From positions 186,001 through 250,000 of the forward strand of contig CAXSBR010000001.1 in assembly GCA_964236495.1 (NCBI GenBank): a stretch of DNA of 64,000 nt, read 5' to 3'. This DNA comes from CAXSBR01 sp964236495 (GTDB lineage: Bacteria > Actinomycetota > Actinomycetes > Mycobacteriales > Jatrophihabitantaceae). Position 1 is the stretch's first letter, and each line of letters opens with the position of its first letter. The position numbers were made by a program, and so were the translations under genes. The notes under the pieces were generated by a model, which worked only from the letters and a program-made list of their open reading frames with translations, was not told where the DNA came from and ran no database searches. Shown piece after piece: positions 41,322 through 49,551 of this stretch.

Positions 41322-42188
41322 TCAGATGGGCAGTGTCCAGTACTGCTCAGTCGCACACACCTGAAAACCGAGCGACGTGTACAGGCTTACGGCGCGGTCG
41401 TTGTCGGCGAAGACCTCCAGACCTATCCGCTGCACACCGTCGGCTCGCAACTTCACACACGCGCGACGGAGCAGATCTCGACCGATGCCGCGGCCTTGCC
41501 AGGCCGGATCCACCGCGATGCCATAGACACCGGCCGTCGTGCCCATCCGCGTGAGCCGGAGCGTGCCCACGGCCTCACCGTTGCGCTCGGCCAACAGAGT
41601 CGCGTAGGCGTCCGTAGCCGATGCCCGCAACGGATCTGGCAAGGCCCAACCGAAGACGCCGGCATGCAGTCGCGCCACGCTGGCGGCATCAGCGGCGCCG
41701 GCCCGGCGCACCGTCAGCGCCGGATCGGCAGACCCGAGGCTGGGCTCTGCGTCGAGGATCAGCGCGTGCTCGCGGTGGTCGAGCACGAGTCCGCGCCTCA
41801 GCGCGAACGCCTCCCCGGCCGGCGACGTCACCAACAGGGCCGCACCGACACCGTCGCGGCGGCACAGCAACACTGCGGCGTCGAGCAGCGCACTGCCGAT
41901 GCCTCGGCGGCGGGCCGCTGGATCGACCATGCCGGCCAGCTCTGTCGACGAGCCGAAGCCGTACAGCCCGACGAAGCCGAGCAGAACGCCGCCCTGCCAC
42001 CACAGCAGATCCTCGACGCGAGCACCGGTTCGCCCGCGCAACTCGGCCTCTTCCAACTTCAACCGGCCGCCATCGACGGCTACGGCGCGCTGCGCCAACG
42101 CCGCGATGGCGTCCAACTGGGCAGCGTTGAGGCCGCGGGCCGGCTCGAGCACATCTTCCAGCCCATCACGTCGGTCAAGGCGATTCAC
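41322..42188 (-). CDS. Tandem-GNAT acetyltransferase (mycothiol-synthase-like layout)
   Basis: A 288-residue protein of two GNAT domains. The first (residues ~1-150) has STELAGMVDPAARRRGIGSALLDAA; the second (~160-288) has GVYGIAVDPAWQGRGIGRDLLRRA and the acetyl-CoA-proximal LEVFADNDRAVSLYTSLGF. The layout is that of MshD, which acetylates the last mycothiol precursor, but substrate-site residues cannot be judged, so I do not assign mshD. It is convergent with the membrane protein gene upstream, 9 bp apart, with a small CTGAG...CTCAG hairpin between. Confidence 0.82.
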   Translation of the reverse strand: MNRLDRRDGLEDVLEPARGLNAAQLDAIAALAQRAVAVDGGRLKLEEAELRGRTGARVEDLLWWQGGVLLGFVGLYGFGSSTELAGMVDPAARRRGIGSALLDAAVLLCRRDGVGAALLVTSPAGEAFALRRGLVLDHREHALILDAEPSLGSADPALTVRRAGAADAASVARLHAGVFGWALPDPLRASATDAYATLLAERNGEAVGTLRLTRMGTTAGVYGIAVDPAWQGRGIGRDLLRRACVKLRADGVQRIGLEVFADNDRAVSLYTSLGFQVCATEQYWTLPI

Positions 42189-42354
42189 GGCTTCGGTCGA
42201 GCGCGCGTCAGCAGTGCCGGCAGCGCTGAGCGGTTATCGGCGTGCCTTTTCTACAACGCCGGTGTGGTCGACCTCAGCCTCGGCGGCCACTCGGACCACC
42301 GGTTCGTCCTTACCCCTTGCAGCACAGCGGGCAGCATGCTGATTGGCTGAGGAC

Positions 42355-43758
42355 ATGCACCTGCCCGCCGGTCGCAACGCCGTCGCCGTATTCCGGGGAC
42401 TGCTGGCTTGCAGCGTCGCCGGCCTGCTGGCGGTGCTCCTTGTCAGTTTGCACCGCTCCAACGTTCCCGCCGACCTGCTGACAATCGACCTGGCGGCCTT
42501 CGTGCTGTTCGCTCTGGCACTGGTCGGTCTGGCCGGCAGCGCCCTTCCGGTTCGGCGTGCTCTGCTGGTCGTACTGGTGGTCGCGGCCGCCCTGCAGTGT
42601 GCCGGCCTGAGCGTTGCGCCGGTGTCGAGCGACGACGTGTACCGCTACGGCTGGGACGCCAAGGTCCAGCTGGCGGGCATCGATCCTTACCGCTACACCC
42701 CCGCCGATCCGGCACTGACCCGGCTCCGCTCATCGACACTGTTCCCGGCCGGGCCGGTGGGACCCCGCAACGCCGGCTGTACCTGGACCTTCCCGGCGAC
42801 GTCGCCGGGCGCCATATCCGGCGTGCAATGCACCCGGATCAACCGCCCGACGGTGCACACCATCTATCCGCCGGTGGCCGAGGGGGCGTTCACGCTGGCC
42901 CGGCTGGTCACCTTCGGCCGTACCGACGGGCCCCGGCCGATGCAGGTGTTCGGCGCTCTGGGCGTACTGGCGGTGGCACTGCTGCTCGCCGCCCAGGTGC
43001 TGCGGCGCAGGCGCGGGCCGTGGACGGTCGCGGTGTGGGCTTGGTGCCCGGTGGCCGTTCTCGAGGTCGCCAACAACGCGCACATCGACTGGCTTGCCGC
43101 ACTGCTCTCGGTGGCTGCGCTGGTCGCGGTGGGCGACCACCGTCCGCGTTGGGCCGGCGTGCTGATCGGCGCGGCCGTTGCCACCAAGCTGTATCCGGGC
43201 GTGCTGCTGGCCAGCATGCTGCGCCGGCGCCCGGGCGTCGTGGTGAGCTTCGCGCTGGGCTTGGTGGCGCTGTCCTACCTGCCGCACGTACTGGCCGTGG
43301 GCGGCAAGGTTCTGGGTTATCTGCCGGGCTATCTCAAGGAGGAGAAGTACGTCAGCGGCGGACGCTTTCAGTTGCTCGACGTCGTCCTACCCGAGCCGCT
43401 GCTGGCTCCCGTTGCTGCACTCGCCCTGCTGGCTGTGGCGGTCTGGGCGTTGCGGCACACCGACCCCGATCGCCCGGAGCAGACGGCCGTCGTGGTGATG
43501 GGTGTCGTGCTGCTGGTGACCACGCCGAGCTATCCGTGGTACTCGCTGGTGCTGCTCGCGATGGTGGCGATGAGCCGGCGGCTGGAGTGGCTGCCGCTGG
43601 TGGCGGCGATGTCGTTGGCCCAGTCCGCGGTGCCTCATCTGGGGATGCACGCCGACACGTTCTCCACCGGCTGCTACGCCCTCGGCGCGGCAGTCCCGCT
43701 GGCTCGGACACTCCGGAACCGGGTGAGCATCGAGCGAAGCGAGGAGCGGAGCTCGTAG
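42355..43758 (+). CDS. GT87-like polyprenyl-phosphate mannosyltransferase
   Basis: About 467 residues with 10-12 membrane helices. SVAPVSSDDVYRYGWDAKVQLAGIDPYRY is the extracytoplasmic acidic motif typical of DUF2029/GT87 enzymes that use polyprenyl-phosphate mannose; PTVHTIYPPVAEGAF and AAVATKLYPGVLLASMLRRRPG are also family-like. It should add mannose to a cell-envelope lipid or protein outside the membrane. ATG 42355 is chosen; TTG 42343 is possible. The C-terminus ends NRVSIERSEERSS because the dispersed repeat runs into the reading frame, so the last eleven or so residues are probably not conserved. Confidence 0.87.
   Translation: MHLPAGRNAVAVFRGLLACSVAGLLAVLLVSLHRSNVPADLLTIDLAAFVLFALALVGLAGSALPVRRALLVVLVVAAALQCAGLSVAPVSSDDVYRYGWDAKVQLAGIDPYRYTPADPALTRLRSSTLFPAGPVGPRNAGCTWTFPATSPGAISGVQCTRINRPTVHTIYPPVAEGAFTLARLVTFGRTDGPRPMQVFGALGVLAVALLLAAQVLRRRRGPWTVAVWAWCPVAVLEVANNAHIDWLAALLSVAALVAVGDHRPRWAGVLIGAAVATKLYPGVLLASMLRRRPGVVVSFALGLVALSYLPHVLAVGGKVLGYLPGYLKEEKYVSGGRFQLLDVVLPEPLLAPVAALALLAVAVWALRHTDPDRPEQTAVVVMGVVLLVTTPSYPWYSLVLLAMVAMSRRLEWLPLVAAMSLAQSAVPHLGMHADTFSTGCYALGAAVPLARTLRNRVSIERSEERSS
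43722..43752 (+). repeat. Copy of the dispersed GGTGAGCA element fused into a gene end
   Basis: The sequence opens GGTGAGCATCG and continues AGCGAAGCGAGGAGCGGAGC, the same core as in the 66-bp tandem repeats. It encodes the C-terminal SIERSEERS of the mannosyltransferase, and the stop follows three bases later. Confidence 0.85.
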
Positions 43759-43794
43759 AGGGCCAGCGGGTGATACGCGCGTAGATTCGGGCTC

Positions 43795-44475
43795 ATGGCA
43801 GCGGCGTCGGGGAGCTCGGCGTCCAGCGGCTGGTCGCTGGCCCGCAGGCTGCTGAGTTGGCGTTGGATCACCGTCCACCTGCTGGTGTGGGCTGCTGCGA
43901 TCGCGATGGTCGAGTTGGGGTTGTGGCAGCTGCGGGTGTCAGACCGGAAGCACTTCGACCTGCAGAACTTCAGCTACGTACTCCAGTGGTGGGCTTTTGC
44001 CGCGTTCACCGTCGCCTTCTGGCTGCGCGCGATGTACAACGTTCACCGTCCGCCGGTTGCGACTGAGCCCGGCGGCGCGCTCGTTCTGCGCGGCGGTTCG
44101 GGCGGTGCGGGGGTCGTCGCACAGGCCGGTCCGGCTGACCTGGTGGCACCTGCGTACAGCTCAGGTGATGCCGCGGTCTACCGCGGGTACGTGATTCCGC
44201 AGAGCGGCCAGGTACCGCACCGCAGCGAGGGCGACAGCCACCATGCTCTCTACAACGACTACCTTTGGCAGCTGTCGTTGGGCGACGCTGCCAGCACGCG
44301 CGACCGGCCAAGCTTCTATCCACCGACGCCGGAAGCGACCGGTGCGCCGGCGTCGGAAGGAGCCGGTACTCGGGCGCTGGCAGGCGCCGCTCCGCCGACG
44401 CGGCGACGAGTGATCGATGCCGGTTCAACGGCGACCGCAGACGAGAGCACCAACAGCCCAGGCGCGCACTCCTAG
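43795..44475 (+). CDS. Membrane protein with two N-terminal helices and a disordered tail
   Basis: A 226-residue protein. Two hydrophobic segments (WITVHLLVWAAAIAMVELGLW and YVLQWWAFAAFTVAFWLRAMY, ~residues 24-78) are separated by QLRVSDRKHFDLQNFS. A long cytoplasmic or external tail rich in Gly, Ala, Ser and Pro follows. The helix pair resembles an actinobacterial family often mislabelled glucitol-operon regulator, and looks a little like SURF1 N-termini. The function is unknown. The gene follows the mannosyltransferase by 36 bp and could share its transcript. Confidence 0.75.
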   Translation: MAAASGSSASSGWSLARRLLSWRWITVHLLVWAAAIAMVELGLWQLRVSDRKHFDLQNFSYVLQWWAFAAFTVAFWLRAMYNVHRPPVATEPGGALVLRGGSGGAGVVAQAGPADLVAPAYSSGDAAVYRGYVIPQSGQVPHRSEGDSHHALYNDYLWQLSLGDAASTRDRPSFYPPTPEATGAPASEGAGTRALAGAAPPTRRRVIDAGSTATADESTNSPGAHS

Positions 44476-44501
44476 ATCGCGGAGTTCCTAGACTCGGCGC
44501 C

Positions 44502-45095
44502 GTGTCGTTCCTTGAACCCGTCACGTTGACCGGTGATCTGGTGGCGCTGGAGCCGCTGCGCCACTATCACCACGACGGGCTGGTCGCCGCCGCGCAGGAC
44601 GGCGAGCTGTGGAACCTCTGGTACACCAGCGTGCCCCGGCCCGAGGCCATGAGCGCTGAGATCGACCGGCGTTTGGAACTGCAGGCAGTAGGCAGCATGC
44701 TGGCGTTCACCGCCCGCCGGCTGGACACCGGCGCGATCGTCGGGATGACGACGTATATGAACGTGGACGCCGTGCACCGACGCGTCGAGATCGGGTCCAC
44801 CTGGAATGCCGTCTCAACTCAGCGCACCGGCACCAACACCGAGAGCAAGCTGCTGCTGCTCACTCACGCCTTCGAGCAGCGCGAGTGCATCGCGGTGGAG
44901 TTCCGCACGCACTGGATGAATCAGCAGTCCCGGGCGGCAATTGCCCGGCTGGGCGCCAAGCAGGACGGCGTGCTGCGCAGTCATCAGCGGATGGCCGACG
45001 GCAGTCTGCGCGACACCGTCGTCTATTCCATCGTTGCCACGGAATGGCCGGCCGTGCGCAATGAACTGCGCCGCCGCCTGGCCGCGCACTCGTGA
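44502..45095 (+). CDS. GNAT-family acetyltransferase (RimJ-like)
   Basis: About 197 residues from GTG 44502. The Acetyltransf_3 pattern starts with LTGDLVALEPLRHYHHDGLVAAA and continues LDTGAIVGMTTYMNVDAVHRRVEIGSTW. ESKLLLLTHAFEQRECIAVEFRTHWMNQQSRAAIARLGAKQDGVLRSHQRMADGSLRDTVVYSI is the conserved core, with the MNQQSR acceptor-side motif. Typical substrates are N-terminal residues, amino acids or drugs; none can be specified. Its 3' end faces the small gene at 45110. Confidence 0.85.
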   Translation: MSFLEPVTLTGDLVALEPLRHYHHDGLVAAAQDGELWNLWYTSVPRPEAMSAEIDRRLELQAVGSMLAFTARRLDTGAIVGMTTYMNVDAVHRRVEIGSTWNAVSTQRTGTNTESKLLLLTHAFEQRECIAVEFRTHWMNQQSRAAIARLGAKQDGVLRSHQRMADGSLRDTVVYSIVATEWPAVRNELRRRLAAHS

Positions 45096-45109
45096 GAACC
45101 CCGCTCGTC

Positions 45110-45355
45110 TCAGACGAGGTGCGGGCAGTCCTCGTCCAGGACACCGGCGGTCTCGACGCTGGCGCGGAAGGCGTCGGCCCTGGTGTGCCCCTCCGCCTGG
45201 TAGACCGAGCCTTCGGGCGAGGTGAGGGTGATTTTGTACCTGCAGTCATGAACCAGTCCCGGCACGCCGTGATCCACGGTGAACGGTTCGGCTTCGGACT
45301 TCCAGTGTGCGTCCAGAAGCTGCCGCTCGAGGTCGCTGAGGTTGTAGGCCTTCAT
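45110..45355 (-). CDS. Small conserved hypothetical protein
   Basis: An 81-residue soluble protein starting MKAYNLSDLERQLLDAHWK, then a strand region (CRYKITLTSPEGSVYQAEGHTRADAFRASV) that looks like a small beta-alpha fold. GGGAG lies about 11 bases before ATG 45355. The longer frame to 45472 runs through a Cys-Arg repeat that is just the hexanucleotide microsatellite at 45415-45438 and is rejected. Function is unknown. Confidence 0.68.
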   Translation of the reverse strand: MKAYNLSDLERQLLDAHWKSEAEPFTVDHGVPGLVHDCRYKITLTSPEGSVYQAEGHTRADAFRASVETAGVLDEDCPHLV

Positions 45356-45414
45356 GTACTGCTCCCGCTCGTCATTGATCGGTTGCCTGTCGGTCAGCAG
45401 GCGTCGGCACCCGC

Positions 45415-45438
45415 ACCGGCACCGGCACCGGCACCGGC
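45415..45438. repeat. Four ACCGGC hexanucleotide repeats
   Basis: Four perfect ACCGGC units lie about 60 bp upstream of the small gene on the minus strand. They are a potential slippage site, but no coding frame with support passes through them. Confidence 0.9.
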
Positions 45439-45525
45439 AAGGAAACCACGGCAATGTGCTCGTGCATAGCAATTCGGGCGTGGCGGCCCACTAGCAAGGT
45501 TGGGCGTCACCATGATGGACACCGC

Positions 45526-45610
45526 GGTTCGCCGACGCCGACAATGCCTATACCGGTTCGCCGACGGTCAATGCCTGTCGAGGTTCGCCAACAAGCCACA
45601 ATGTTCTATG
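45526..45610. promoter_or_regulatory. Three direct repeats upstream of the pyrimidine/hydantoin operon
   Basis: Three imperfect direct repeats start at 45526, 45555 and 45582 (spacings 29 and 27). Each opens GGTTCGCCRAC and, after a short variable part, continues CAATGYCT or ACAATGTTCT. They end about 70 bp before the first gene. Such a phased array suits binding of an activator or repressor in series. No regulator gene is next to them. Confidence 0.65.
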
Positions 45611-45678
45611 TCGCGCACCGCCCTAGGTCCGGCGCCTGAGTATTTGAGCAAACGCGGCCAACGACGGAAGGAGCACCA

Positions 45679-46527
45679 GTGAGCACTACTCGCGTCGCAC
45701 TGACCCAGGCCACCTGGACCGGCGACAAGGAATCCATGATCGTCAAGCACGAGCAGTACGCCCGCGAGGCGGCCGAACGGGGAGCGCAGATCATCTGCTT
45801 CCAGGAGCTGTTCTACGGCCCGTACTTCGGCATCGTGCAGGACCAGAAGTACTACGAGTACACCGAGACCGTGCCCGGCCCGACGGTCGAGCGATTCCAG
45901 GCGCTGGCCCAGGAACTTCACCTGGTCATGATCCTGCCGGTTTACGAGGTGGCCAACGAGGGCGAGTACTACAACACTGCCGCCGTCATCGACGCCGACG
46001 GCAGTTACCTCGGCAAGTACCGCAAGCACCACATCCCGAATCTGCCGCAGTTCTGGGAGAAGTTCTATTTCCGCCCCGGCAACCTGGGCTATCCCGTCTT
46101 CGACACCGAAGCCGGTCGGGTCGGGGTGTACATCTGCTACGACCGCCACTTCCCCGAGGGCTGGCGCGAGCTGGGCCTGAACAACGCCCAGATCGTCTTC
46201 AACCCCTCGGCCACCAAACCCGGACTGTCGAACCGGCTCTGGGAGATCGAGCAGCCGGCGGCGGCCGCGGCGAACCAGTACTTCGTCGCAGCGAACAACC
46301 GGGTGGGGCAGGAGACCGAGGAGTTCGGCGAGCAGGCGGTGCAGTTCTACGGTTCCAGTTACGTCGTCGACCCGCGGGGCAATTACGTCGGCGACATCGC
46401 TTCGACCGATCAGGACGAGCTGATCATCCGCGACCTCGATCTCGACGAGATCAGCCGCACCCGTAACGACTGGCAGTTCTACCGGGACCGCCGTCCCGAG
46501 GCCTACGTCAAGATCACCGCACCGTAG
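45679..46527 (+). CDS. Nitrilase-superfamily amidase (beta-ureidopropionase/N-carbamoyl hydrolase type)
   Basis: A 282-residue C-N hydrolase starting at GTG 45679. The catalytic triad is visible: Glu in ICFQELFYGPYF, Lys in GKYRKHHIP and Cys in VGVYICYDRHFPEGWRELG. It should hydrolyse N-carbamoyl-beta-amino acids to the beta-amino acid, CO2 and ammonia, the last step of reductive pyrimidine breakdown. The next gene is the dihydropyrimidinase that supplies this substrate, 9 bp downstream. GGAAGGAG precedes the start. Residue matches to beta-ureidopropionase are strong (FYFRPGNLGYPVFDT); N-carbamoyl-amino-acid hydrolase is the alternative. Confidence 0.92.
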   Translation: MSTTRVALTQATWTGDKESMIVKHEQYAREAAERGAQIICFQELFYGPYFGIVQDQKYYEYTETVPGPTVERFQALAQELHLVMILPVYEVANEGEYYNTAAVIDADGSYLGKYRKHHIPNLPQFWEKFYFRPGNLGYPVFDTEAGRVGVYICYDRHFPEGWRELGLNNAQIVFNPSATKPGLSNRLWEIEQPAAAAANQYFVAANNRVGQETEEFGEQAVQFYGSSYVVDPRGNYVGDIASTDQDELIIRDLDLDEISRTRNDWQFYRDRRPEAYVKITAP

Positions 46528-46536
46528 GGATCAGCG

Positions 46537-47970
46537 ATGACCATCCTCATCACCGGCGGCACCGTCGTCAGCTCCACCGGCGCCACCCACCAGGACGTCC
46601 TCATCGACGGCGAGACCGTCGCAGCACTGCTCGCGCCCGGCTCGACGCTGCTCGGAGTGGACCTAGCCGCGAGCGTGGACACCGTGATCGACGCCAGTGG
46701 CAAGTACGTCATCCCCGGCGGCATCGACGCCCACACCCACATGGAGATGCCCTTCGGTGGCACCACCGCCTCGGACAGCTTCGAGACCGGTTCGCGCGCC
46801 GCGGCCTGGGGTGGCACCACCACTTTCATCGACTTCGTCGTGCAGGCCCAGGGCCAGCAGGTGCTCGACGTCCTGGGTCAGTGGCACGACAAGGCCGCCG
46901 GCAATTGCGCGGTGGACTACGGCTTCCACCAGATCATCGGCGGCGTCGACGACGAGTCGCTCAAGGCGATGGACGAACTGATCGACGAGGGTGTGAGCAG
47001 CTTCAAGCTGTTCATGGCCTATCCGGGGGTGTTCCTGTCCGACGACGGGCAGATCGTGCGCGCCATGCAGGCCGCGGCCGGCAACGGCGGGCTGATCATG
47101 ATGCACGCCGAGAACGGCGCAGCGATCGACGTGCTGGTCCGCCAGGCGCTCGAGCGCGGCGAGACCGCGCCGTACTACCACGGGATCACCCGTCCTTGGC
47201 AGGCCGAGCAGGAGGCCACCCACCGGGCCGTCATGCTCGCCGACATCACCGGCGCGCCGCTCTACGTCGTGCACGTGTCGGCCAAGCAGGCGCTGGAGCG
47301 GATCGCGCAGGCGCGCAACGACGGCCAGAACGTCTTCGCCGAGACGTGCCCGCAGTACCTGTACCTGTCGCTGGAGGACAACCTGGGCGCGCGCAGCGAG
47401 CAGTGGGGCGACTTCGAAGGCGCCAAGTGGGTGTGCTCGACGCCGCTGCGCTCGCGGGCGCAGGGCCACCAGGACGAGCTGTGGAAGTACATCCGTACCG
47501 GTGACGTCACCGCCGTATCCACCGACCACTGCCCGTTCTGCATGAAGGACCAGAAGGAGATGGGCATCGGCAACTTCGCCAAAATTCCCAACGGCATCGG
47601 CTCGGTCGAGCATCGGATGGACCTGCTCTACCAGGGCGTCGTGGACGGGCGCATCAGCCTGTCCCGGTGGGTGGACGTGTGCTGCACGACGCCGGCGCGG
47701 ATGTTCGGCATGTACCCGCGCAAGGGCGTCGTCGCCGCGGGTTCCGACGCCGACATCGTGATCTACGACCCGGCCGGGCACACCTCGATCGGGTTGGAGA
47801 AGACCCACCACATGCGCATGGACTATTCCGCTTGGGAGGGCTATGAGATCGACGGCCATGTCGACACCGTGCTGTCGCGGGGTCGGGTGATCGTCGACGG
47901 CGGCCAGTACCTGGGACGCCCTGGCGACGGCCGGTTCGTGAAGCGTCAGCTCTCGCAGAATCTGATCTGA
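46537..47970 (+). CDS. hydA: Dihydropyrimidinase/hydantoinase
   Basis: A 477-residue metal-dependent amidohydrolase. Metal-1 His pair is in PGGIDAHTHMEMPF; the carboxylated Lys is in SSFKLFMAYPG; further His ligands are in MMHAENG and YVVHVSA; the metal Asp is in VSTDHCPF. It opens dihydrouracil, dihydrothymine or hydantoins to N-carbamoyl products, which the upstream amidase then splits. The length and motifs are typical for D-hydantoinases. Start ATG 46537 is 9 bp after the amidase stop. The LLM oxidoreductase starts 1 bp after this stop. Confidence 0.94.
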   Translation: MTILITGGTVVSSTGATHQDVLIDGETVAALLAPGSTLLGVDLAASVDTVIDASGKYVIPGGIDAHTHMEMPFGGTTASDSFETGSRAAAWGGTTTFIDFVVQAQGQQVLDVLGQWHDKAAGNCAVDYGFHQIIGGVDDESLKAMDELIDEGVSSFKLFMAYPGVFLSDDGQIVRAMQAAAGNGGLIMMHAENGAAIDVLVRQALERGETAPYYHGITRPWQAEQEATHRAVMLADITGAPLYVVHVSAKQALERIAQARNDGQNVFAETCPQYLYLSLEDNLGARSEQWGDFEGAKWVCSTPLRSRAQGHQDELWKYIRTGDVTAVSTDHCPFCMKDQKEMGIGNFAKIPNGIGSVEHRMDLLYQGVVDGRISLSRWVDVCCTTPARMFGMYPRKGVVAAGSDADIVIYDPAGHTSIGLEKTHHMRMDYSAWEGYEIDGHVDTVLSRGRVIVDGGQYLGRPGDGRFVKRQLSQNLI

Positions 47971-47971
47971 G

Positions 47972-49003
47972 ATGGACTTCGGCGTCGTTCTGCAGACTGA
48001 TCCGCCCGCGGCACGCGTGATCGAGTTGGCCCGCCAGGCCGAGACCTACGGTTTCAGCCACGCGTGGACGTTCGACTCGCACCTGCTGTGGGAGGAACCG
48101 TTCGTCATCTACAGCCAGATCCTGGCCACCACCCGCAAGCTGGTCGTGGGCCCGATGGTCACCAACCCGGCCACCCGCGACGTCACGGTGCTGGCGTCGC
48201 TGTTCGCGACGCTGAACGAGATGTTCGGCAACCGGACCATCTGCGGCATCGGGCGGGGCGACTCCGCGGTTCGGGTGATCAACGGCCAGCCGGTGACGAT
48301 GGCGGCGCTGCGTGAAGCCGTGGCCGTGATTCGCGCCTTGGCCAACGGCGAGGCCGTCGACTACAAGGGCGCCACCGTGCGGCTGCCGTGGAGCGAGGGC
48401 TCCCGGCTGCCGATCTGGATTGCCGCCTACGGGCCCAAGATGCTGGCGTTGACGGGCGAGATCAGCGACGGCTTCATCCTGCAGCTGGCTGATCCCGACG
48501 TGATGGCCTGGAGTATCGAGGCGGTCCGCAAGGCCGCGCTCGATGCCGGCCGGGATCCCGCGTCGGTCAGCATCTGCGTGGCCGCGCCGGCCTATGTCAC
48601 CGACGGCACCGAGGCGTCACTGGCGCATGCGCGGGAGCAGTGCCGCTGGTTCGGTGGGATGGTCGGCAACCACGTCGCCGACATCGTCGCCCGCTACGGC
48701 GCGCAGGGCGGGGCCGTGCCGGCGGCGCTGAGCGACTACATCGCCGCGCGGGAGGGCTACGACTACAACTCCCACGGCAAGGCGGGCAACGAGCACACCG
48801 CCTTCGTGCCCGACGCGATCGTCGATAGGTTCTGCCTGATCGGACCGGTGGACGAGCAGGTCGCAAGGCTGCGCGCGATGCAGGACCTGGGCGTCGACCA
48901 GTTCGCGCTGTACCTGCAACACGACGCCAAGGACGCCACCCTGGCCGCCTACGGCGAGAAGGTCATCGGGCAGGTCAACGCTCGCCGGGCCGCGAAGATC
49001 TGA
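47972..49003 (+). CDS. LLM-class flavin/F420-dependent oxidoreductase (TIGR03842-like)
   Basis: A 343-residue luciferase-like TIM barrel. Landmarks are MDFGVVLQTDPPAARVIELARQAETYGFSHAWTFD at the start, RTICGIGRGDSAVR, LPIWIAAYGPKMLALTGEISDG and the C-terminal FCLIGPVDEQVARLRAMQDLGVDQFALYLQHD. Members of this subgroup often lie next to dihydropyrimidinase genes, and this one starts 1 bp after it. It may interconvert pyrimidine and dihydropyrimidine or act on a related ring; F420 or FMN as cofactor is not decided by sequence. Last gene of the three-gene operon. Confidence 0.9.
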   Translation: MDFGVVLQTDPPAARVIELARQAETYGFSHAWTFDSHLLWEEPFVIYSQILATTRKLVVGPMVTNPATRDVTVLASLFATLNEMFGNRTICGIGRGDSAVRVINGQPVTMAALREAVAVIRALANGEAVDYKGATVRLPWSEGSRLPIWIAAYGPKMLALTGEISDGFILQLADPDVMAWSIEAVRKAALDAGRDPASVSICVAAPAYVTDGTEASLAHAREQCRWFGGMVGNHVADIVARYGAQGGAVPAALSDYIAAREGYDYNSHGKAGNEHTAFVPDAIVDRFCLIGPVDEQVARLRAMQDLGVDQFALYLQHDAKDATLAAYGEKVIGQVNARRAAKI

Positions 49004-49141
49004 GCCCGTCCGCTCGACCGACAGGAGTGGCGACAATGGCTGGCCGGCGCCGGATCTGCCAGCCACTGCGGTTCACCTGGCATCGTTGCAACTCGGTTGC
49101 GCGCCTTTACGGCTTGGTCGATCGCTACCTATGGTTTTGGC

Positions 49142-49456
49142 ATGAGGCGCAGACTTGCTGCGGTGGGGGCGCTGGCGCTGTTGGGCCCGACTGCGTGCGC
49201 CTCGGCAGTGGGAACAGCTCCTGCCTACTCGACTTCAGCTCCGCGGGCGCAGTTCAGCTCCGTTGAGCAGGCGGTGAAGCAAACCTGCCACGCTGTGTAT
49301 GTCGGGCTCTTTATTCAAGGTTCGCACAACACCGAAGTGCAGTGGGAGTCCAAGGAGCAGGCCGGATCCGGCAACGGCCAGGTCGCACGCCTGCGTCGCT
49401 CGAGCAGCGGAGTGGTCGTAACCAACTGCCACTTCGCCGACTACGCCCACGGGTGA
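49142..49456 (+). CDS. Small putative lipoprotein
   Basis: A 104-residue protein from ATG 49142. MRRRLAAVGALALLGPTAC is a lipoprotein signal with Cys19. The rest is Ser/Ala-rich and then a small beta-rich domain (AVKQTCHAVYVGLFIQGSHNTEVQWES) with two Cys. Function is unknown. It is a single-gene unit: about 140 bp upstream separate it from the LLM oxidoreductase, and the toxin-antitoxin operon starts 95 bp downstream. Confidence 0.7.
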   Translation: MRRRLAAVGALALLGPTACASAVGTAPAYSTSAPRAQFSSVEQAVKQTCHAVYVGLFIQGSHNTEVQWESKEQAGSGNGQVARLRRSSSGVVVTNCHFADYAHG

Positions 49457-49514
49457 CGGTGGGTGAGCGCAACAGTGCGCTGACACTTGCACCCTTACCC
49501 CACTTCAACACGAC

Positions 49515-49543
49515 TTGTACAAAATAAATCGCAGATCGTACAA
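49515..49543. promoter_or_regulatory. Inverted repeat before the toxin-antitoxin operon
   Basis: TTGTAC (49515-49520) and GTACAA (49538-49543) form an inverted pair across an A+T-rich spacer (AAAATAAATC). The pair sits 9 to 37 bp before the antitoxin ATG, over the likely promoter. This is the usual site for autorepression by a Phd/YefM-type antitoxin. Confidence 0.7.
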
Positions 49544-49551
49544 TTGGCGTC

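Noticed and set aside
41309..41325. CTGAG/CTCAG hairpin between convergent genes as a terminator
   Set aside because: Only 5 bp of stem; too weak to list as a feature, although its position is right.
45356..45472. Cys-Arg repeat N-terminus of the small minus gene at 45.1 kb
   Set aside because: Translation of the ACCGGC hexanucleotide tract; a start with ribosome site exists at 45355.
46663..47859. Minus-strand 398-residue frame inside the dihydropyrimidinase
   Set aside because: Antisense of a fully supported gene; composition typical of shadow frames.
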